DNA of 64,000 nucleotides from assembly GCA_047974405.1 (NCBI GenBank), contig JBKECI010000028.1:23276-87275 (forward strand), in the 5' to 3' direction. The notes below the pieces were generated by a model. It ran no database searches and was not told where the DNA came from. It worked only from the letters and a program-made list of their open reading frames with translations. Origin of the DNA: UPXZ01 sp047974405 (lineage in GTDB: Bacteria > Bacteroidota > Bacteroidia > Bacteroidales > Paludibacteraceae). The position numbers and the translations under genes are program-made. Shown in pieces: positions 16,202-26,280 of the stretch. The stretch's first letter is position 1, and each line of letters starts with the position of its first letter.

Positions 16202-17164
16202 ATGAAAATATTACTATATACAATACTGACACTACTTTTTCTCTCTTGCGGAAACAGTAAAAAGAAAGCAATAGCAGAGAACGATGCCAAAAAGAACTCT
16301 ATCCCTCTGTTTATTGCCGATTCTGCATATCAATACATTAAGAAACAGGTTGATTTTGGTCCGCGCGTACCAAACACTCCTCAACATGTGGCCTGCGGCA
16401 ACTATTTAGAGCAAAAACTAAATGACTTTGGAGCAAAAGTTTATACTCAACATCTGGATGCAACTGCCTTTGACGGAACTATACTAAAAGCCAAAAATAT
16501 CATTGGTAGCTATAATATTTCGGCTACCTCGCGAATTCTCCTTTTTGCCCATTGGGATACAAGACCTTGGGCAGATAACGACCCCGACAAATCGAATCAT
16601 ACAACCCCTATACTTGGAGCCAACGATGGAGCAAGCGGTGTCGGGGTGTTGATGGAAATAGCCCGCAATTTGGGCAGGCAATCTCCTAATATAGGAATAG
16701 ACATAGCTTTTTTTGATGCAGAAGATTATGGCTCCACAGCAAGCAATGATAACTCTTGGTGCTTGGGGACACAATACTGGGCGAAAAATCCCCATGTACA
16801 GGGATACAATGCGCGCTATGGAATATTGCTGGATATGGTCGGAGCGACCAAAGCCGTTTTTTATCGCGAACAAATATCGGATTATTATGCAAAGCACGTG
16901 GTGGACAATGTTTGGTCACAGGCGGCAGCTCTCGGTTTTGGACAATACTTTATCAACGAGGCGGGTAATGGAGTTACAGACGATCACCTCTTTGTAAATA
17001 CAATAAGGGGAATACCCTCCATAGACATTATTCAATTTGATAGAAATACTTCGACCGGCTTTGGCAGCTATTGGCATACCACCAACGACACAATGGAAAA
17101 TATCGACAAAAATACGTTGCAAGCTGTTGGAACTACGTTGATGCAAGTGATATACAACGAATAA
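16202..17164 (+). CDS. M28-family metallopeptidase / glutaminyl cyclase-like lipoprotein
   Basis: A 320-residue zinc enzyme exported as a lipoprotein (lipobox LFLSC at residues 12-16). The M28 zinc ligands are recognisable: LFAHWDTRPW, ILGANDGASG, FFDAEDYG, and later DDHLFVN and the final His in YWHTTNDT. The layout with a WCLGTQYW segment is that of bacterial glutaminyl-peptide cyclotransferase-like proteins of Bacteroidetes, which cyclise N-terminal Gln of exported proteins; aminopeptidase activity cannot be ruled out. A TATCTTTG box is at 16160-16167. Confidence 0.85.
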   Translation: MKILLYTILTLLFLSCGNSKKKAIAENDAKKNSIPLFIADSAYQYIKKQVDFGPRVPNTPQHVACGNYLEQKLNDFGAKVYTQHLDATAFDGTILKAKNIIGSYNISATSRILLFAHWDTRPWADNDPDKSNHTTPILGANDGASGVGVLMEIARNLGRQSPNIGIDIAFFDAEDYGSTASNDNSWCLGTQYWAKNPHVQGYNARYGILLDMVGATKAVFYREQISDYYAKHVVDNVWSQAAALGFGQYFINEAGNGVTDDHLFVNTIRGIPSIDIIQFDRNTSTGFGSYWHTTNDTMENIDKNTLQAVGTTLMQVIYNE

Positions 17165-17211
17165 TTTTTACTATTGCAACACACCAAAACACTCAAAATG
17201 AAAAATAAACA

Positions 17212-18294
17212 ATGATGATGCCTTTCAAAAAAATAGCCGTTAAGATAGGAAGCAATGTGATTACCCGCACAGACGGAACCTTGGATATTACCCGGATTTC
17301 TGCCATTGTAGATCAAATTGCGTATCTCCACAAGAGAGGGATTCGGATCGTTTTGATTTCGTCAGGAGCTGTGGCATCGGGAAGAAGCGTTATGGGGCTC
17401 TCAAAAAAAATGGATACCGTAGATCAACGGCAATTGTTTTCAACCATAGGACAGGCAAAGCTGATAAACCATTATTGGGAGTTGTTTCGCGAGCACAATA
17501 TTGTTGTAGGACAGGTGCTTACAACCAAAGATAACTTTGGGAGCAGGAGGCTGTATTTGAATCAACGCAACTGCATAGAGCTGATGCTGGACAATAATGT
17601 TATCCCGATTATAAACGAAAACGATGCCGTTTCTGTCAGCGAATTGATGTTTACGGACAACGACGAACTTTCGGGATTGGTAGCTTCGATGGTCAATGCA
17701 GAAACTTTGATTATCCTGAGCAATATAGACGGTGTCTATGACGGCTCTCCTTCCGATACCAACGCCAAAGTTATCAGAGAGATAAAAAAAGGGCAAAATA
17801 TCTCAACTGTTGTTCAAACTTCAAAATCGACTTTTGGTAGAGGTGGAATGCATACCAAAATAAATATAGCAAAAAAAGTAGCAGACGAAGGAATAGAAGT
17901 TTACATTACGAATGGTAAAAAAGAGAATATTATAGTCAAGCTGCTAAATGGCGACAAAGATGTGATTTACACCCGTTTTATTGCTGCAACAACAGAAGTA
18001 TCAAGCGTGAAAAAATGGATTGCCCACAGTGATGGATTTGCCAAAGGAGAAATACACATCAATAAGGATGCTGCGTCGGCTCTGTTGGGCGAAAAAGCCG
18101 TAAGCCTTTTGCCGGTAGGCGTTATGTATATTTTAGGAAAGTTTGAAAAAGATGATATTGTGAAAGTGGTTACCGAAACCGGCAAAACAATTGGCGTAGG
18201 CAAAACCCAATACGATAGCGAAAAGGCAAAACAGATTATTGGTAAAAAAAACCAAAGACCCATTATTCATTGCGATTACCTTTATCTTGATTGA
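17212..18294 (+). CDS. proB: Glutamate 5-kinase
   Basis: Catalyses the first step of proline synthesis, glutamate to gamma-glutamyl phosphate. The 360-residue protein has the amino-acid kinase domain (VKIGSNVITRTDG, then LISSGAVASG, and INENDAVSVSE) and a C-terminal PUA domain starting near residue 270. Three ATGs in a row (17212, 17215, 17218) leave the exact start open. The usual partner proA is not next to it. Its 3' end overlaps the convergent SpoU gene by 13 bp. Confidence 0.93.
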   Translation: MMMPFKKIAVKIGSNVITRTDGTLDITRISAIVDQIAYLHKRGIRIVLISSGAVASGRSVMGLSKKMDTVDQRQLFSTIGQAKLINHYWELFREHNIVVGQVLTTKDNFGSRRLYLNQRNCIELMLDNNVIPIINENDAVSVSELMFTDNDELSGLVASMVNAETLIILSNIDGVYDGSPSDTNAKVIREIKKGQNISTVVQTSKSTFGRGGMHTKINIAKKVADEGIEVYITNGKKENIIVKLLNGDKDVIYTRFIAATTEVSSVKKWIAHSDGFAKGEIHINKDAASALLGEKAVSLLPVGVMYILGKFEKDDIVKVVTETGKTIGVGKTQYDSEKAKQIIGKKNQRPIIHCDYLYLD

Positions 18295-19052
18295 AGTGGC
18301 AAACTTCTTCTTCTAAACTCAGAAACAGTGATAGCCATAGCTGCGCTTACGTTCAACGATTCGGAAGTTTGCTCATGCGACGGGAAGCTTGGGATATATA
18401 GTTTTTTGCTGATAAACGGGACAATTTCTTTCGATATCCCCTTTCCTTCGTTGCCCATCACAATTATTCCGTTTGAGGTAAGCTCTTCGTCATAAATATT
18501 GTCGCCTATCATAAATGTGCCGTATATCGGCGTGGACATCGTTTTTTGCAAAAAATCGGAAAGTTCTACATAATGTACCCGCATGCGTGAAACCGCTCCC
18601 ATTGTAGCCTGAACCGCTTTTGAGCCATATATATCTGCGGTATTTGTCGAACAAAAAACATCTTTTATCCCAAACCAGTCTGCCAATCGGATAATGGTTC
18701 CCAAATTGCCGGGGTCTTGGATTTCATCCAAAGCAATGGTTAAGCTATTTTTTATCTGCTCATAATTTACTTCGTATTTGGGTTTCGGAAACACAGCTAC
18801 AATACCTTGCGGAGATTTTTGTGTCGATATTTTAAGCAACTCGCTTTCAGATACTAAAACTTTCTCTATACTATTTCGCCTTTGTCGGATAGGGAGTAGA
18901 TTCTCATCGGTATAAGCCAAAAAAAGGGGAGGAAAAGAAACAAGAAGCTCTGAAACAAGTTTCACACCTTCGGCTACAAACACCGACTCTTCGTCTCTGT
19001 TTTTTTTTAAGGTAAGAGAATTTATCCATTTAATTTTAGCTTTAGAGAGCAT
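18282..19052 (-). CDS. SpoU/TrmH-family RNA 2'-O-methyltransferase
   Basis: SPOUT-class methyltransferase (256 aa). The N-terminal substrate-binding domain (FVAEGVKLVSELL) is followed by motif 1 (GNLGTIIRLADWFG), motif 2 (IVMGNEGKGIS) and motif 3 (SLNVSAAMAI), which together make the trefoil-knot SAM site. The target rRNA or tRNA nucleotide cannot be read from the sequence; the RlmB-like 23S enzymes are the nearest type. It is convergent with proB and overlaps its end. Confidence 0.88.
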   Translation of the reverse strand: MLSKAKIKWINSLTLKKNRDEESVFVAEGVKLVSELLVSFPPLFLAYTDENLLPIRQRRNSIEKVLVSESELLKISTQKSPQGIVAVFPKPKYEVNYEQIKNSLTIALDEIQDPGNLGTIIRLADWFGIKDVFCSTNTADIYGSKAVQATMGAVSRMRVHYVELSDFLQKTMSTPIYGTFMIGDNIYDEELTSNGIIVMGNEGKGISKEIVPFISKKLYIPSFPSHEQTSESLNVSAAMAITVSEFRRRSLPLQSR

Positions 19053-19134
19053 TTTATTATTGATTGTACGTTAATTGAATTTATACGGAGTTTAATTATT
19101 ATGCAAAACTACTAAAGAAAACGAGAATTAACAG

Positions 19135-19142
19135 TATATTTG
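19135..19142 (+). promoter_or_regulatory. -7 promoter box for tamL
   Basis: TATATTTG followed by C, 28 bp ahead of the tamL ATG. It probably drives the run of genes to the flippase. Confidence 0.55.
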
Positions 19143-19170
19143 CACATGAATTTGATTTTAACCAATCGAG

Positions 19171-21459
19171 ATGACAAAATTTCCTTCATACACATACATT
19201 GTCTCTTTCCTTGCTCTGCTATTAGTGGTTTCTTGCAACCCTGCTAAATATGTATCCGACGATGAAAATCTTTTGAATAGTATAAAAATAAAATCAGACA
19301 CCAAAGAGATAAATAAAGAAGATATTCTTGCCTATGTAAGGCAAACCCCCAATTCGAGAATGCTTGGCTTGTGGCGTACACAGCTCGGTATATACAATCT
19401 GTCGGGAAGCGATACTACCAAATGGATTAATAGGCGACTGAAAAATATCGGCGAGGCTCCGGTTATTTACAATTCGCAACTGACCTCCGTGTCTGAAAGT
19501 GAGATAAAAAAACACTTTTTTAATTCTGGATTTATGGATGCCCACGTCTTGAGTGAGGTTACATACCCTAAAAATAAAAATGTTGATGTAACGTATATTG
19601 TCCAATCAAACAAACCATATAGACTGAGAGGATATACCGTAAATATCGCATTCAAAGAGCTTTATGATATAGCTTCAGATACGGCGGAGAGTGTGATAAA
19701 GATAAATAAGAGATTTAATAGCAATACATTAGACGAAGAGCGTACCCGAATAACAAAACATTTTCGAAATCTGGGATATTATAATTTTTTAAAAGAACAT
19801 CTCCATTTTTTTGCAGATAGCGCATTAAATTCTCACCAAATAGATTTGGTGCTGGAATTGGACGAACGGATAAAAGATATAAACGATACAGTAAATAATC
19901 CTATTTTTAGAAAATACTCAATAAATAAAGTCCACTTTTACAGCGAAACGGATAAATCGTTGAGTCTACCGGACGAGCACATAAAGTTGGATACCATCTC
20001 CAAAGGCTCTTATGAGTTTGTTTATGAGAAAAAGAAAAATATCCGTACCGGAGTATTGATAGAATCATCGCACTTTATACCCGATAAAATTTACAGCGAC
20101 AGAGCCGTGGAAAAAACATACAGTTCTATTAATTCTCTGAGTGCAGTCAAATACACCAACATAAATTTTCAAAAAATAGGCAGCAACAGATTAGATGCCT
20201 ACATTACGCTTACTCCCAGTAAATTACAATCTGTCTCTGCCGATGTGGAAGGTACCTTTTCCGAAGGATATTTGGGAGCCGGAACAAATATCAACTATGG
20301 GCATCAAAATATTTTCGGAGGCTCCGAAGCCATTGTGGCAAAAGCTCGCTTTGCCTACGAATATCAAGGCTCAGGTCAAAATGCGATAGAAATAGGAGCA
20401 GACTTGGGCATTAAGTTTCCCACTTTTCTTTTCCCTTTTGCAAATACCGAAATGAAGCGGAAAATTGGCGCCAAAACACAAATCAACACCACTTTCAGTT
20501 ATCGAGAGCGTCCCAGAGAATATACGGGAATCATTGTTGGAGCAGGCGTTAAATACAATTGGAGCGAACTCGAAAATATCAAACATGGCTTCGACTTGGT
20601 TGATTTAAGCTATGTTCGCTATCCTTGGATATCGCAAGAATACCGCGACCGTTTTTTTAGCGATAATTCGAGTTTCAAATACAATTTCCAAGACCACTTC
20701 ATTATGCGTATGGGGTACAATGGTTCGTACAATAACTTTAACGCCTATAAGCCACTGAGGAACTATTCTTCGATGATTTACAATGTAGAAATAGCAGGAA
20801 ATTCGCTATATATAGCCAATAAACTGTTGAATAATAAACCGGTTCAAGATGGCATACAGTCTTATTATACACTATTCAACATCCGATTTGCACAATACGT
20901 AAAATTCGATTATAATATTTCCCACCATCAAATATTTGATAAAAATAACCGTATAGTGTATCATGCCGGAGTGGGGGTGGCCATACCTTATGGCAATGCA
21001 AATATCATCCCGTTTGAAAAACGGTATTTTGCTGGCGGTGCCAACAGTGTGAGGGGGTGGACGGCTTACCAGTTGGGACCGGGAGCTTATTCCGACACCA
21101 TTAATAATTATATCAATATGAACACTCAAATGGGAGATATAAAAATTGATCTGAATATGGAATATCGCGCAAAACTCTTTTGGAAACTGAATGGAGCTTT
21201 GTTTTTGGATGCGGGCAACGTATGGACTATCAAAGATTATAAAGAACAGCCGGGTGGTGCTTTTGAACTTGGTAGCTTCCTCAATCAACTCGGTATTGCC
21301 TATGGGGTGGGATTGAGATTGGATTTCTCATTTTTCGTTATTCGCTTAGATGGCGGTATAAGACTATACAATCCCGCGTTAAAACGGACACAACGATGGA
21401 GAATCTCTCCTACAGGAGAAGATTTTGCATTAAATTTGGCAATAGGCTATCCGTTCTAA
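19171..21459 (+). CDS. tamL: TamL-type BamA-superfamily outer-membrane lipoprotein
   Basis: An Omp85-family assembly factor (762 aa) with a lipoprotein signal (LLLVVSC near residue 22), the mark of the Bacteroidetes TamL variant that partners TamB. POTRA-like repeats fill residues ~30-370 and a 16-strand barrel follows. The conserved barrel motif is FAGGANSVRGWTAYQLGPG, and the chain ends LNLAIGYPF with a C-terminal Phe. No tamB is in the window. It heads a six-gene run with dtd, pssA, gldA, ruvB and a flippase. Confidence 0.88.
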   Translation: MTKFPSYTYIVSFLALLLVVSCNPAKYVSDDENLLNSIKIKSDTKEINKEDILAYVRQTPNSRMLGLWRTQLGIYNLSGSDTTKWINRRLKNIGEAPVIYNSQLTSVSESEIKKHFFNSGFMDAHVLSEVTYPKNKNVDVTYIVQSNKPYRLRGYTVNIAFKELYDIASDTAESVIKINKRFNSNTLDEERTRITKHFRNLGYYNFLKEHLHFFADSALNSHQIDLVLELDERIKDINDTVNNPIFRKYSINKVHFYSETDKSLSLPDEHIKLDTISKGSYEFVYEKKKNIRTGVLIESSHFIPDKIYSDRAVEKTYSSINSLSAVKYTNINFQKIGSNRLDAYITLTPSKLQSVSADVEGTFSEGYLGAGTNINYGHQNIFGGSEAIVAKARFAYEYQGSGQNAIEIGADLGIKFPTFLFPFANTEMKRKIGAKTQINTTFSYRERPREYTGIIVGAGVKYNWSELENIKHGFDLVDLSYVRYPWISQEYRDRFFSDNSSFKYNFQDHFIMRMGYNGSYNNFNAYKPLRNYSSMIYNVEIAGNSLYIANKLLNNKPVQDGIQSYYTLFNIRFAQYVKFDYNISHHQIFDKNNRIVYHAGVGVAIPYGNANIIPFEKRYFAGGANSVRGWTAYQLGPGAYSDTINNYINMNTQMGDIKIDLNMEYRAKLFWKLNGALFLDAGNVWTIKDYKEQPGGAFELGSFLNQLGIAYGVGLRLDFSFFVIRLDGGIRLYNPALKRTQRWRISPTGEDFALNLAIGYPF

Positions 21460-21477
21460 AAAATAAAAGGAAATATT

Positions 21478-21930
21478 ATGCGTTTGCTAATTCAGCGGGT
21501 AAAAAAGGCGTCGGTTACGATAGAAGAAAAAATACAATCAAAAATTGGAGCGGGACTGCTCGTCTTTGTCGGGATTACGGATGACGACGATGCAAAAGAC
21601 ATTGAATACCTTGTGCAGAAAATGATGAATCTCCGTATTTTTGACGATGAAAGTGGAGTGATGAATCAATCCGTTTTAGATATTGCCGGCGAGATATTGG
21701 TAGTAAGCCAGTTTACGCTGTACGCCCGCACACGCAAAGGAAACAGACCATCGTATATTGATGCTGCAAAACCGGAAATTTCCGTACCTTTGTACGAACA
21801 GTTTTGTTGCCGGACAGAAATACTGCTTGGTAAAAAAATAGAAACAGGAAAATTTGGAGCCGATATGGAAATAGACCTTATCAACAATGGACCTGTTACC
21901 ATTTGGATAGACAGTAAAAACAAAGAATAG
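21478..21930 (+). CDS. dtd: D-aminoacyl-tRNA deacylase
   Basis: Removes D-amino acids (and misloaded glycine) from tRNA. The 150-residue protein has the usual length, the SQFTLYA active-site motif, and the C-terminal NNGPVTI cross-subunit Gly-Pro motif. It lies 18 bp after tamL and 12 bp before pssA, consistent with one transcript. Confidence 0.96.
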   Translation: MRLLIQRVKKASVTIEEKIQSKIGAGLLVFVGITDDDDAKDIEYLVQKMMNLRIFDDESGVMNQSVLDIAGEILVVSQFTLYARTRKGNRPSYIDAAKPEISVPLYEQFCCRTEILLGKKIETGKFGADMEIDLINNGPVTIWIDSKNKE

Positions 21931-21942
21931 CGCTACAAAATT

Positions 21943-22608
21943 ATGATGAAACATATCCCCAATACAATAACGGCATTAAATCTATTCTCAGGTTGTGTAG
22001 GAGTCTGGTTTGCTTTCAACGGCAACTACGAGGGAGCGGCTTTAGCCATCATATTTTCTGCCATTTTTGACTTTTTAGACGGGATGGCCGCCAGAGTTCT
22101 ACAAGCATACTCACCTATGGGAAAAGAGTTGGATTCATTAGCCGATGTTATCAGTTTTGGGTTGGTGCCGGGGGCATTGGCTTTTTCGATGCTCTCTCCC
22201 GACAGAATTCACCTGTATTCGTTTTTAGGATTTATTATTCCTATTTTTTCGGCTTTGAGACTGGCAAAATTTAATATTGACGAACGCCAGACAACCTCAT
22301 TTATAGGACTTCCAACCCCTGCAAATGCTATATTTTGGGCAGGATTAGCTCTGTCGCTATCCGAATGGATGAAAACATATCCGTATATATTAGTAGGAGG
22401 TATTCTGTTTTTTTCATATTTGCTGGTGGCCGAAATCGAAATGTTTTCACTCAAATTCAAAAATTTAAGTTGGAAAGAGAATAAACTTCAATATATCTTT
22501 CTTGCAGGATGCCTCTTACTGATTATCATCTTATTCAAAAAAGCCATAGCGCCGCTTATTTTATGGTATATTCTATTGAGCGCTGTACCCAAAAACCGAT
22601 ACAAGTAG
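21943..22608 (+). CDS. pssA: CDP-diacylglycerol-serine O-phosphatidyltransferase
   Basis: An integral membrane enzyme (221 aa, about six helices) that makes phosphatidylserine, the precursor of phosphatidylethanolamine. The CDP-alcohol phosphotransferase signature D-G-x2-A-R-x8-G-x3-D-x3-D is visible in FLDGMAARVLQAYSPMGKEL followed by DSLAD. The short length and absence of a PLD domain place it in the type II (Bacillus-like) group. No psd gene is in the window. Confidence 0.92.
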   Translation: MMKHIPNTITALNLFSGCVGVWFAFNGNYEGAALAIIFSAIFDFLDGMAARVLQAYSPMGKELDSLADVISFGLVPGALAFSMLSPDRIHLYSFLGFIIPIFSALRLAKFNIDERQTTSFIGLPTPANAIFWAGLALSLSEWMKTYPYILVGGILFFSYLLVAEIEMFSLKFKNLSWKENKLQYIFLAGCLLLIIILFKKAIAPLILWYILLSAVPKNRYK

Positions 22609-22721
22609 CTCGAAAAATAATTTTATATTTTTAGAGATAATTATCAGATAATAAGCCTAAATACTTACAACTAAATCTTTGTTACTATTTAAATGTTGAA
22701 AATATATCTCCCCTCAATGAT

Positions 22722-23627
22722 ATGTCAATAGAAATTTCAAATATATCTAAAAATTACGGAACTCAGCAAGTATTACAAGACGTAAGTTTCAAAATAGGAA
22801 ATGGAGAAATAGTAGGTTTTTTAGGACCAAACGGAGCCGGAAAAACTACCACTATGCGAATTGTTGCCGGAGCTTTGGGATACGAGCAGGGGAGTGTCAA
22901 AGTATGCGGTATGGAGGTGGCATCCAATCCGCTGCAAACGAAACAAAATATCGGATACCTACCCGAACAAAATCCTCAATACGTAGATATGTACATAAAA
23001 GAGTATCTACTTTTTGTATCGTCAATATATGGAATAGGTAGAGAAAAGTCAAAACGAGTAAACGAGTTGATAGATTTAGTAGGGCTTAGACCCGAATACC
23101 GCAAAAAAATAGGACAACTTTCCAAAGGATACCGTCAGCGAGTAGGGCTTGCACAAGCTTTGATTCACAATCCTAATGTGCTTATTTTGGACGAACCCAC
23201 TACCGGACTAGATCCAAATCAGTTGGTTGAAATCCGCAACCTAATAAAGGAGGTGGGAAAAAACCGTACAGTACTTTTCAGCACACACATTATGCAAGAG
23301 ATAGAGGCTGTTTGCAACCGGGTAATCATTATCAACAAAGGTAAGATTGCGGCAGACTACCCCGATGTGAAACAAATATCTACGTTTAAAGAAAATGAGT
23401 TTCAATTGGAAGTGGAATTTTTACACCTGCTGGAAAAAGAAATTTTGCAAACAATCAAACCAATAACAGCCATTGAAACAGATGACAGTAAACGATTTAT
23501 TCTTACAAGTACAGATGATATTCGTTCCGAAATTTTTGACATAGCCGTAACAACAGGCAATAAAATACTAAAGTTAAATCCATTATCAAAAAAAATGGAA
23601 GAATTATTCAGAGAACTTACTGCTTAG
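22722..23627 (+). CDS. gldA: GldA-like ABC transporter ATP-binding protein
   Basis: ATPase subunit of an ABC-2 type transporter (301 aa). It has Walker A GPNGAGKTT, signature LSKGYRQRVGLAQAL, Walker B VLILDEPTTGLDP, and the switch His in FSTHIMQE. Overall it resembles GldA, which with GldF/GldG is needed for gliding in Flavobacterium. Many non-gliding Bacteroidales keep gldA, and gldF/gldG are not here, so the transported substrate is unknown. Confidence 0.88.
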   Translation: MSIEISNISKNYGTQQVLQDVSFKIGNGEIVGFLGPNGAGKTTTMRIVAGALGYEQGSVKVCGMEVASNPLQTKQNIGYLPEQNPQYVDMYIKEYLLFVSSIYGIGREKSKRVNELIDLVGLRPEYRKKIGQLSKGYRQRVGLAQALIHNPNVLILDEPTTGLDPNQLVEIRNLIKEVGKNRTVLFSTHIMQEIEAVCNRVIIINKGKIAADYPDVKQISTFKENEFQLEVEFLHLLEKEILQTIKPITAIETDDSKRFILTSTDDIRSEIFDIAVTTGNKILKLNPLSKKMEELFRELTA

Positions 23628-23643
23628 AACTTATAAACTATCG

Positions 23644-24660
23644 ATGCAAGAAAACTTTGACATACGAAATAACCAGAATACCGAAAAAGAATTTGAAAAC
23701 GCTTTACGTCCGTTGACATTTTTCGACTTTAACGGGCAGTACAAAATTGTAGAAAATCTGAAAATATTTGTACAGGCAGCTCGTATGCGTACCGAATCGC
23801 TCGATCACGTGCTGTTGCACGGACCTCCCGGCCTGGGAAAAACCACTCTTTCGAATATTATCGCAAACGAACTGAATGTCGGATTTAAAGTAACATCGGG
23901 TCCTGTATTGGATAAACCGGGAGATTTGGCAGGGTTGCTTACAAGTTTGGAACCCAACGACGTACTTTTTATTGACGAAATACATCGATTAAGTCCGATT
24001 GTTGAGGAATATTTGTATTCGGCAATGGAAGATTACCGTATCGACATTATGATAGACAAAGGTCCAAGCGCCCGCTCCATCCAATTGGAATTAAATCCGT
24101 TCACATTGATTGGAGCAACCACGCGAAGCGGATTGCTCACATCGCCTTTGCGGGCAAGATTTGGTATTAACTGTCACTTTGAATACTACGACAATGTCGT
24201 TATCAAACAGATCATAGAGCGTTCTGCCAAACTCTTACATGTGGAAATAGACAAAAAAGCAGCAATTGAGATTGCCGGAAGGAGTAGAGGTACACCTCGT
24301 ATAGCCAATGCGTTACTCCGTCGTGTGAGAGACTTTGCGCAGGTAAAAGGTAATGGAAAAATAGATTTGAATATCGCAGAATATGCATTGGAGGCGCTAA
24401 ATATAGATAAATTCGGATTGGATGAGATAGACAATAAAATACTTATTACCATCATAGATAAGTTTCAGGGAGGACCTGTTGGGCTGACTACCATAGCTAC
24501 CGCCCTTAGTGAAGACTCCGGAACGCTCGAAGAGGTGTACGAGCCATTTTTGATAAAAGAGGGATTTCTGAAACGAACCCCTCGCGGACGTGAGGTTACT
24601 GAGTTGGCATACAGACATTTGGGGAAAGTAAAATACGGCGACCAAGGCACCTTGTTTTGA
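23644..24660 (+). CDS. ruvB: Holliday junction branch migration helicase RuvB
   Basis: The AAA+ motor that drives branch migration with RuvA. The 338-residue protein is full length, with Walker A GPPGLGKTT, Walker B FIDEIHRL, sensor 1 in LIGATTRSG, and the arginine-finger region SPLRARFG. The winged-helix C-terminus ends RHLGKVKYGDQGTLF. ruvA and ruvC are elsewhere. The flippase gene follows closely in the same direction. Confidence 0.97.
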   Translation: MQENFDIRNNQNTEKEFENALRPLTFFDFNGQYKIVENLKIFVQAARMRTESLDHVLLHGPPGLGKTTLSNIIANELNVGFKVTSGPVLDKPGDLAGLLTSLEPNDVLFIDEIHRLSPIVEEYLYSAMEDYRIDIMIDKGPSARSIQLELNPFTLIGATTRSGLLTSPLRARFGINCHFEYYDNVVIKQIIERSAKLLHVEIDKKAAIEIAGRSRGTPRIANALLRRVRDFAQVKGNGKIDLNIAEYALEALNIDKFGLDEIDNKILITIIDKFQGGPVGLTTIATALSEDSGTLEEVYEPFLIKEGFLKRTPRGREVTELAYRHLGKVKYGDQGTLF

Positions 24661-24704
24661 AACATCCTATAAAAAGAATATCCGATATACCGACAAGAGA
24701 AACT

Positions 24705-26195
24705 ATGGCAAAAGAAATGAAATCGCTGGCAAAAGATACTGCCATTTATGGAGTAAGCAGCATTGTTGGCAAATTTTTGAATTGGTTGCTGGTGCCACTG
24801 TACACTTACACTCTTGAAAAGCAATCGGATTACGGAATTGTTACCAATCTTTATGCTTGGACGGCTCTGCTGCTGGTTATTTTGACCTACGGTATGGAAA
24901 CCGGTTTTTTCCGATTTGCCAATAAGCATCAGAATGAGGCGGACAAGGTGTATGGAAACACGCTTATGTCGGTAGGATTTACCTCTTTGTTGTTTACTGT
25001 TTTACTGTTTCTGTTTTACCATTCCATAGCAAACGGACTTGGCTATTCCGCTCATCCCGAATTTATTTGGATGCTCGGCCTCACGGTGGCAATGGATGCT
25101 TTTGCCTCCATACCTTTTGCCTATTTGAGATTTGTAAAGCGTCCGGTAGTCTTTGCCTCTATGAAGTTGCTGTATATTGCGCTCAATATAGCTTTCAATC
25201 TGTTTTTTCTGGTTGTATGTCCTTGGCTGATAAATGTTATACCCGATTCTATCAATTGGTTTTACGACCCCCACTATGGTGTAGGCTATATTTTTATCTC
25301 CAATTTGATGGCAACCGCCATTCAAACTCTCGTTTTGTCAAAGTATATATTTGTAGCTAAATTTGATGTTGATTTCAAATTGCTAAAAAAAATACTCCAT
25401 TACTCTTATCCGTTGCTATTCTTGGGAATTGCCGGGATTGCCAATCAAAATCTGGATAAAATCCTTTTCCCGTTTCTGCAACTTGGAGAGCAAGGAAAAG
25501 CCGATTTGGGAGTTTACGGAGCTGTTTCGAAAATAGCGATGGTAATTATGATGTTTACGCAGGCATTCAGGTATGCTTACGAACCTTTTGTATTTGCCAA
25601 AAACAAAGATAAAAACAGTTTGCAAACATATTCCGACGCGATGAAATTTTTTATTATATTTTCATTGCTTATTTTTTTGGGAATGGTACTTTATATGGAT
25701 TTGATACGCTACGCCATACGTAGCGATTATTGGATAGGGCTGGATGTTGTACCAATTATTCTGTTTTCGTACATTTTTCAGGGGATTTTTTTCAATCTGT
25801 CGATTTGGTATAAACTAACCGACAAGAATCATTATGGAGCTTGGTTTTCTGCTATAGGAACGATTATTATTTTTATCGGCAACATTATTTTTGTACCCGT
25901 TTACAGTTATTGGGGAGCTGCATGGTCAGCATTTGTCGGCTATTTTGTGGTGATGATCCTATCCTACTTTTTTGGACAAAAATATATGCCGGTCGATTAT
26001 AATTTGAAAAAAACAGCCATTTATCTGCTACTGACACTGGCTCTTTTTGCCATCAGCACCTTGATAAAAACGCCTTATCTTATTTTAAATTTAATTTTGA
26101 AGACGATGTTGATGGCAATATTTATCGTTTATGTAATCAAACACGATTTCCCACTAAAAGAAATTCCGTATCTGAACCGGTTTCTGAAAAAATAA
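24705..26195 (+). CDS. Oligosaccharide flippase (MOP superfamily, Wzx-like)
   Basis: A polytopic membrane protein (496 aa, about 14 hydrophobic segments) of the polysaccharide-flippase family; it probably moves lipid-linked glycans across the inner membrane. The N-terminus KSLAKDTAIYGVSSIVGKFL is typical of the family. I start at the ATG at 24705; a TTG start at 24657 that overlaps the ruvB stop would add 16 residues and is less likely. No polymerase or glycosyltransferase lies beside it, so the glycan is unknown. Confidence 0.85.
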   Translation: MAKEMKSLAKDTAIYGVSSIVGKFLNWLLVPLYTYTLEKQSDYGIVTNLYAWTALLLVILTYGMETGFFRFANKHQNEADKVYGNTLMSVGFTSLLFTVLLFLFYHSIANGLGYSAHPEFIWMLGLTVAMDAFASIPFAYLRFVKRPVVFASMKLLYIALNIAFNLFFLVVCPWLINVIPDSINWFYDPHYGVGYIFISNLMATAIQTLVLSKYIFVAKFDVDFKLLKKILHYSYPLLFLGIAGIANQNLDKILFPFLQLGEQGKADLGVYGAVSKIAMVIMMFTQAFRYAYEPFVFAKNKDKNSLQTYSDAMKFFIIFSLLIFLGMVLYMDLIRYAIRSDYWIGLDVVPIILFSYIFQGIFFNLSIWYKLTDKNHYGAWFSAIGTIIIFIGNIIFVPVYSYWGAAWSAFVGYFVVMILSYFFGQKYMPVDYNLKKTAIYLLLTLALFAISTLIKTPYLILNLILKTMLMAIFIVYVIKHDFPLKEIPYLNRFLKK

Positions 26196-26280
26196 ATTTC
26201 CCGATTTGTATCATTTTATATGGAAGAGGTAATTCTAAAAATCAATTTAATTTTAAAAATCATAACTTTAAGGGCAATGA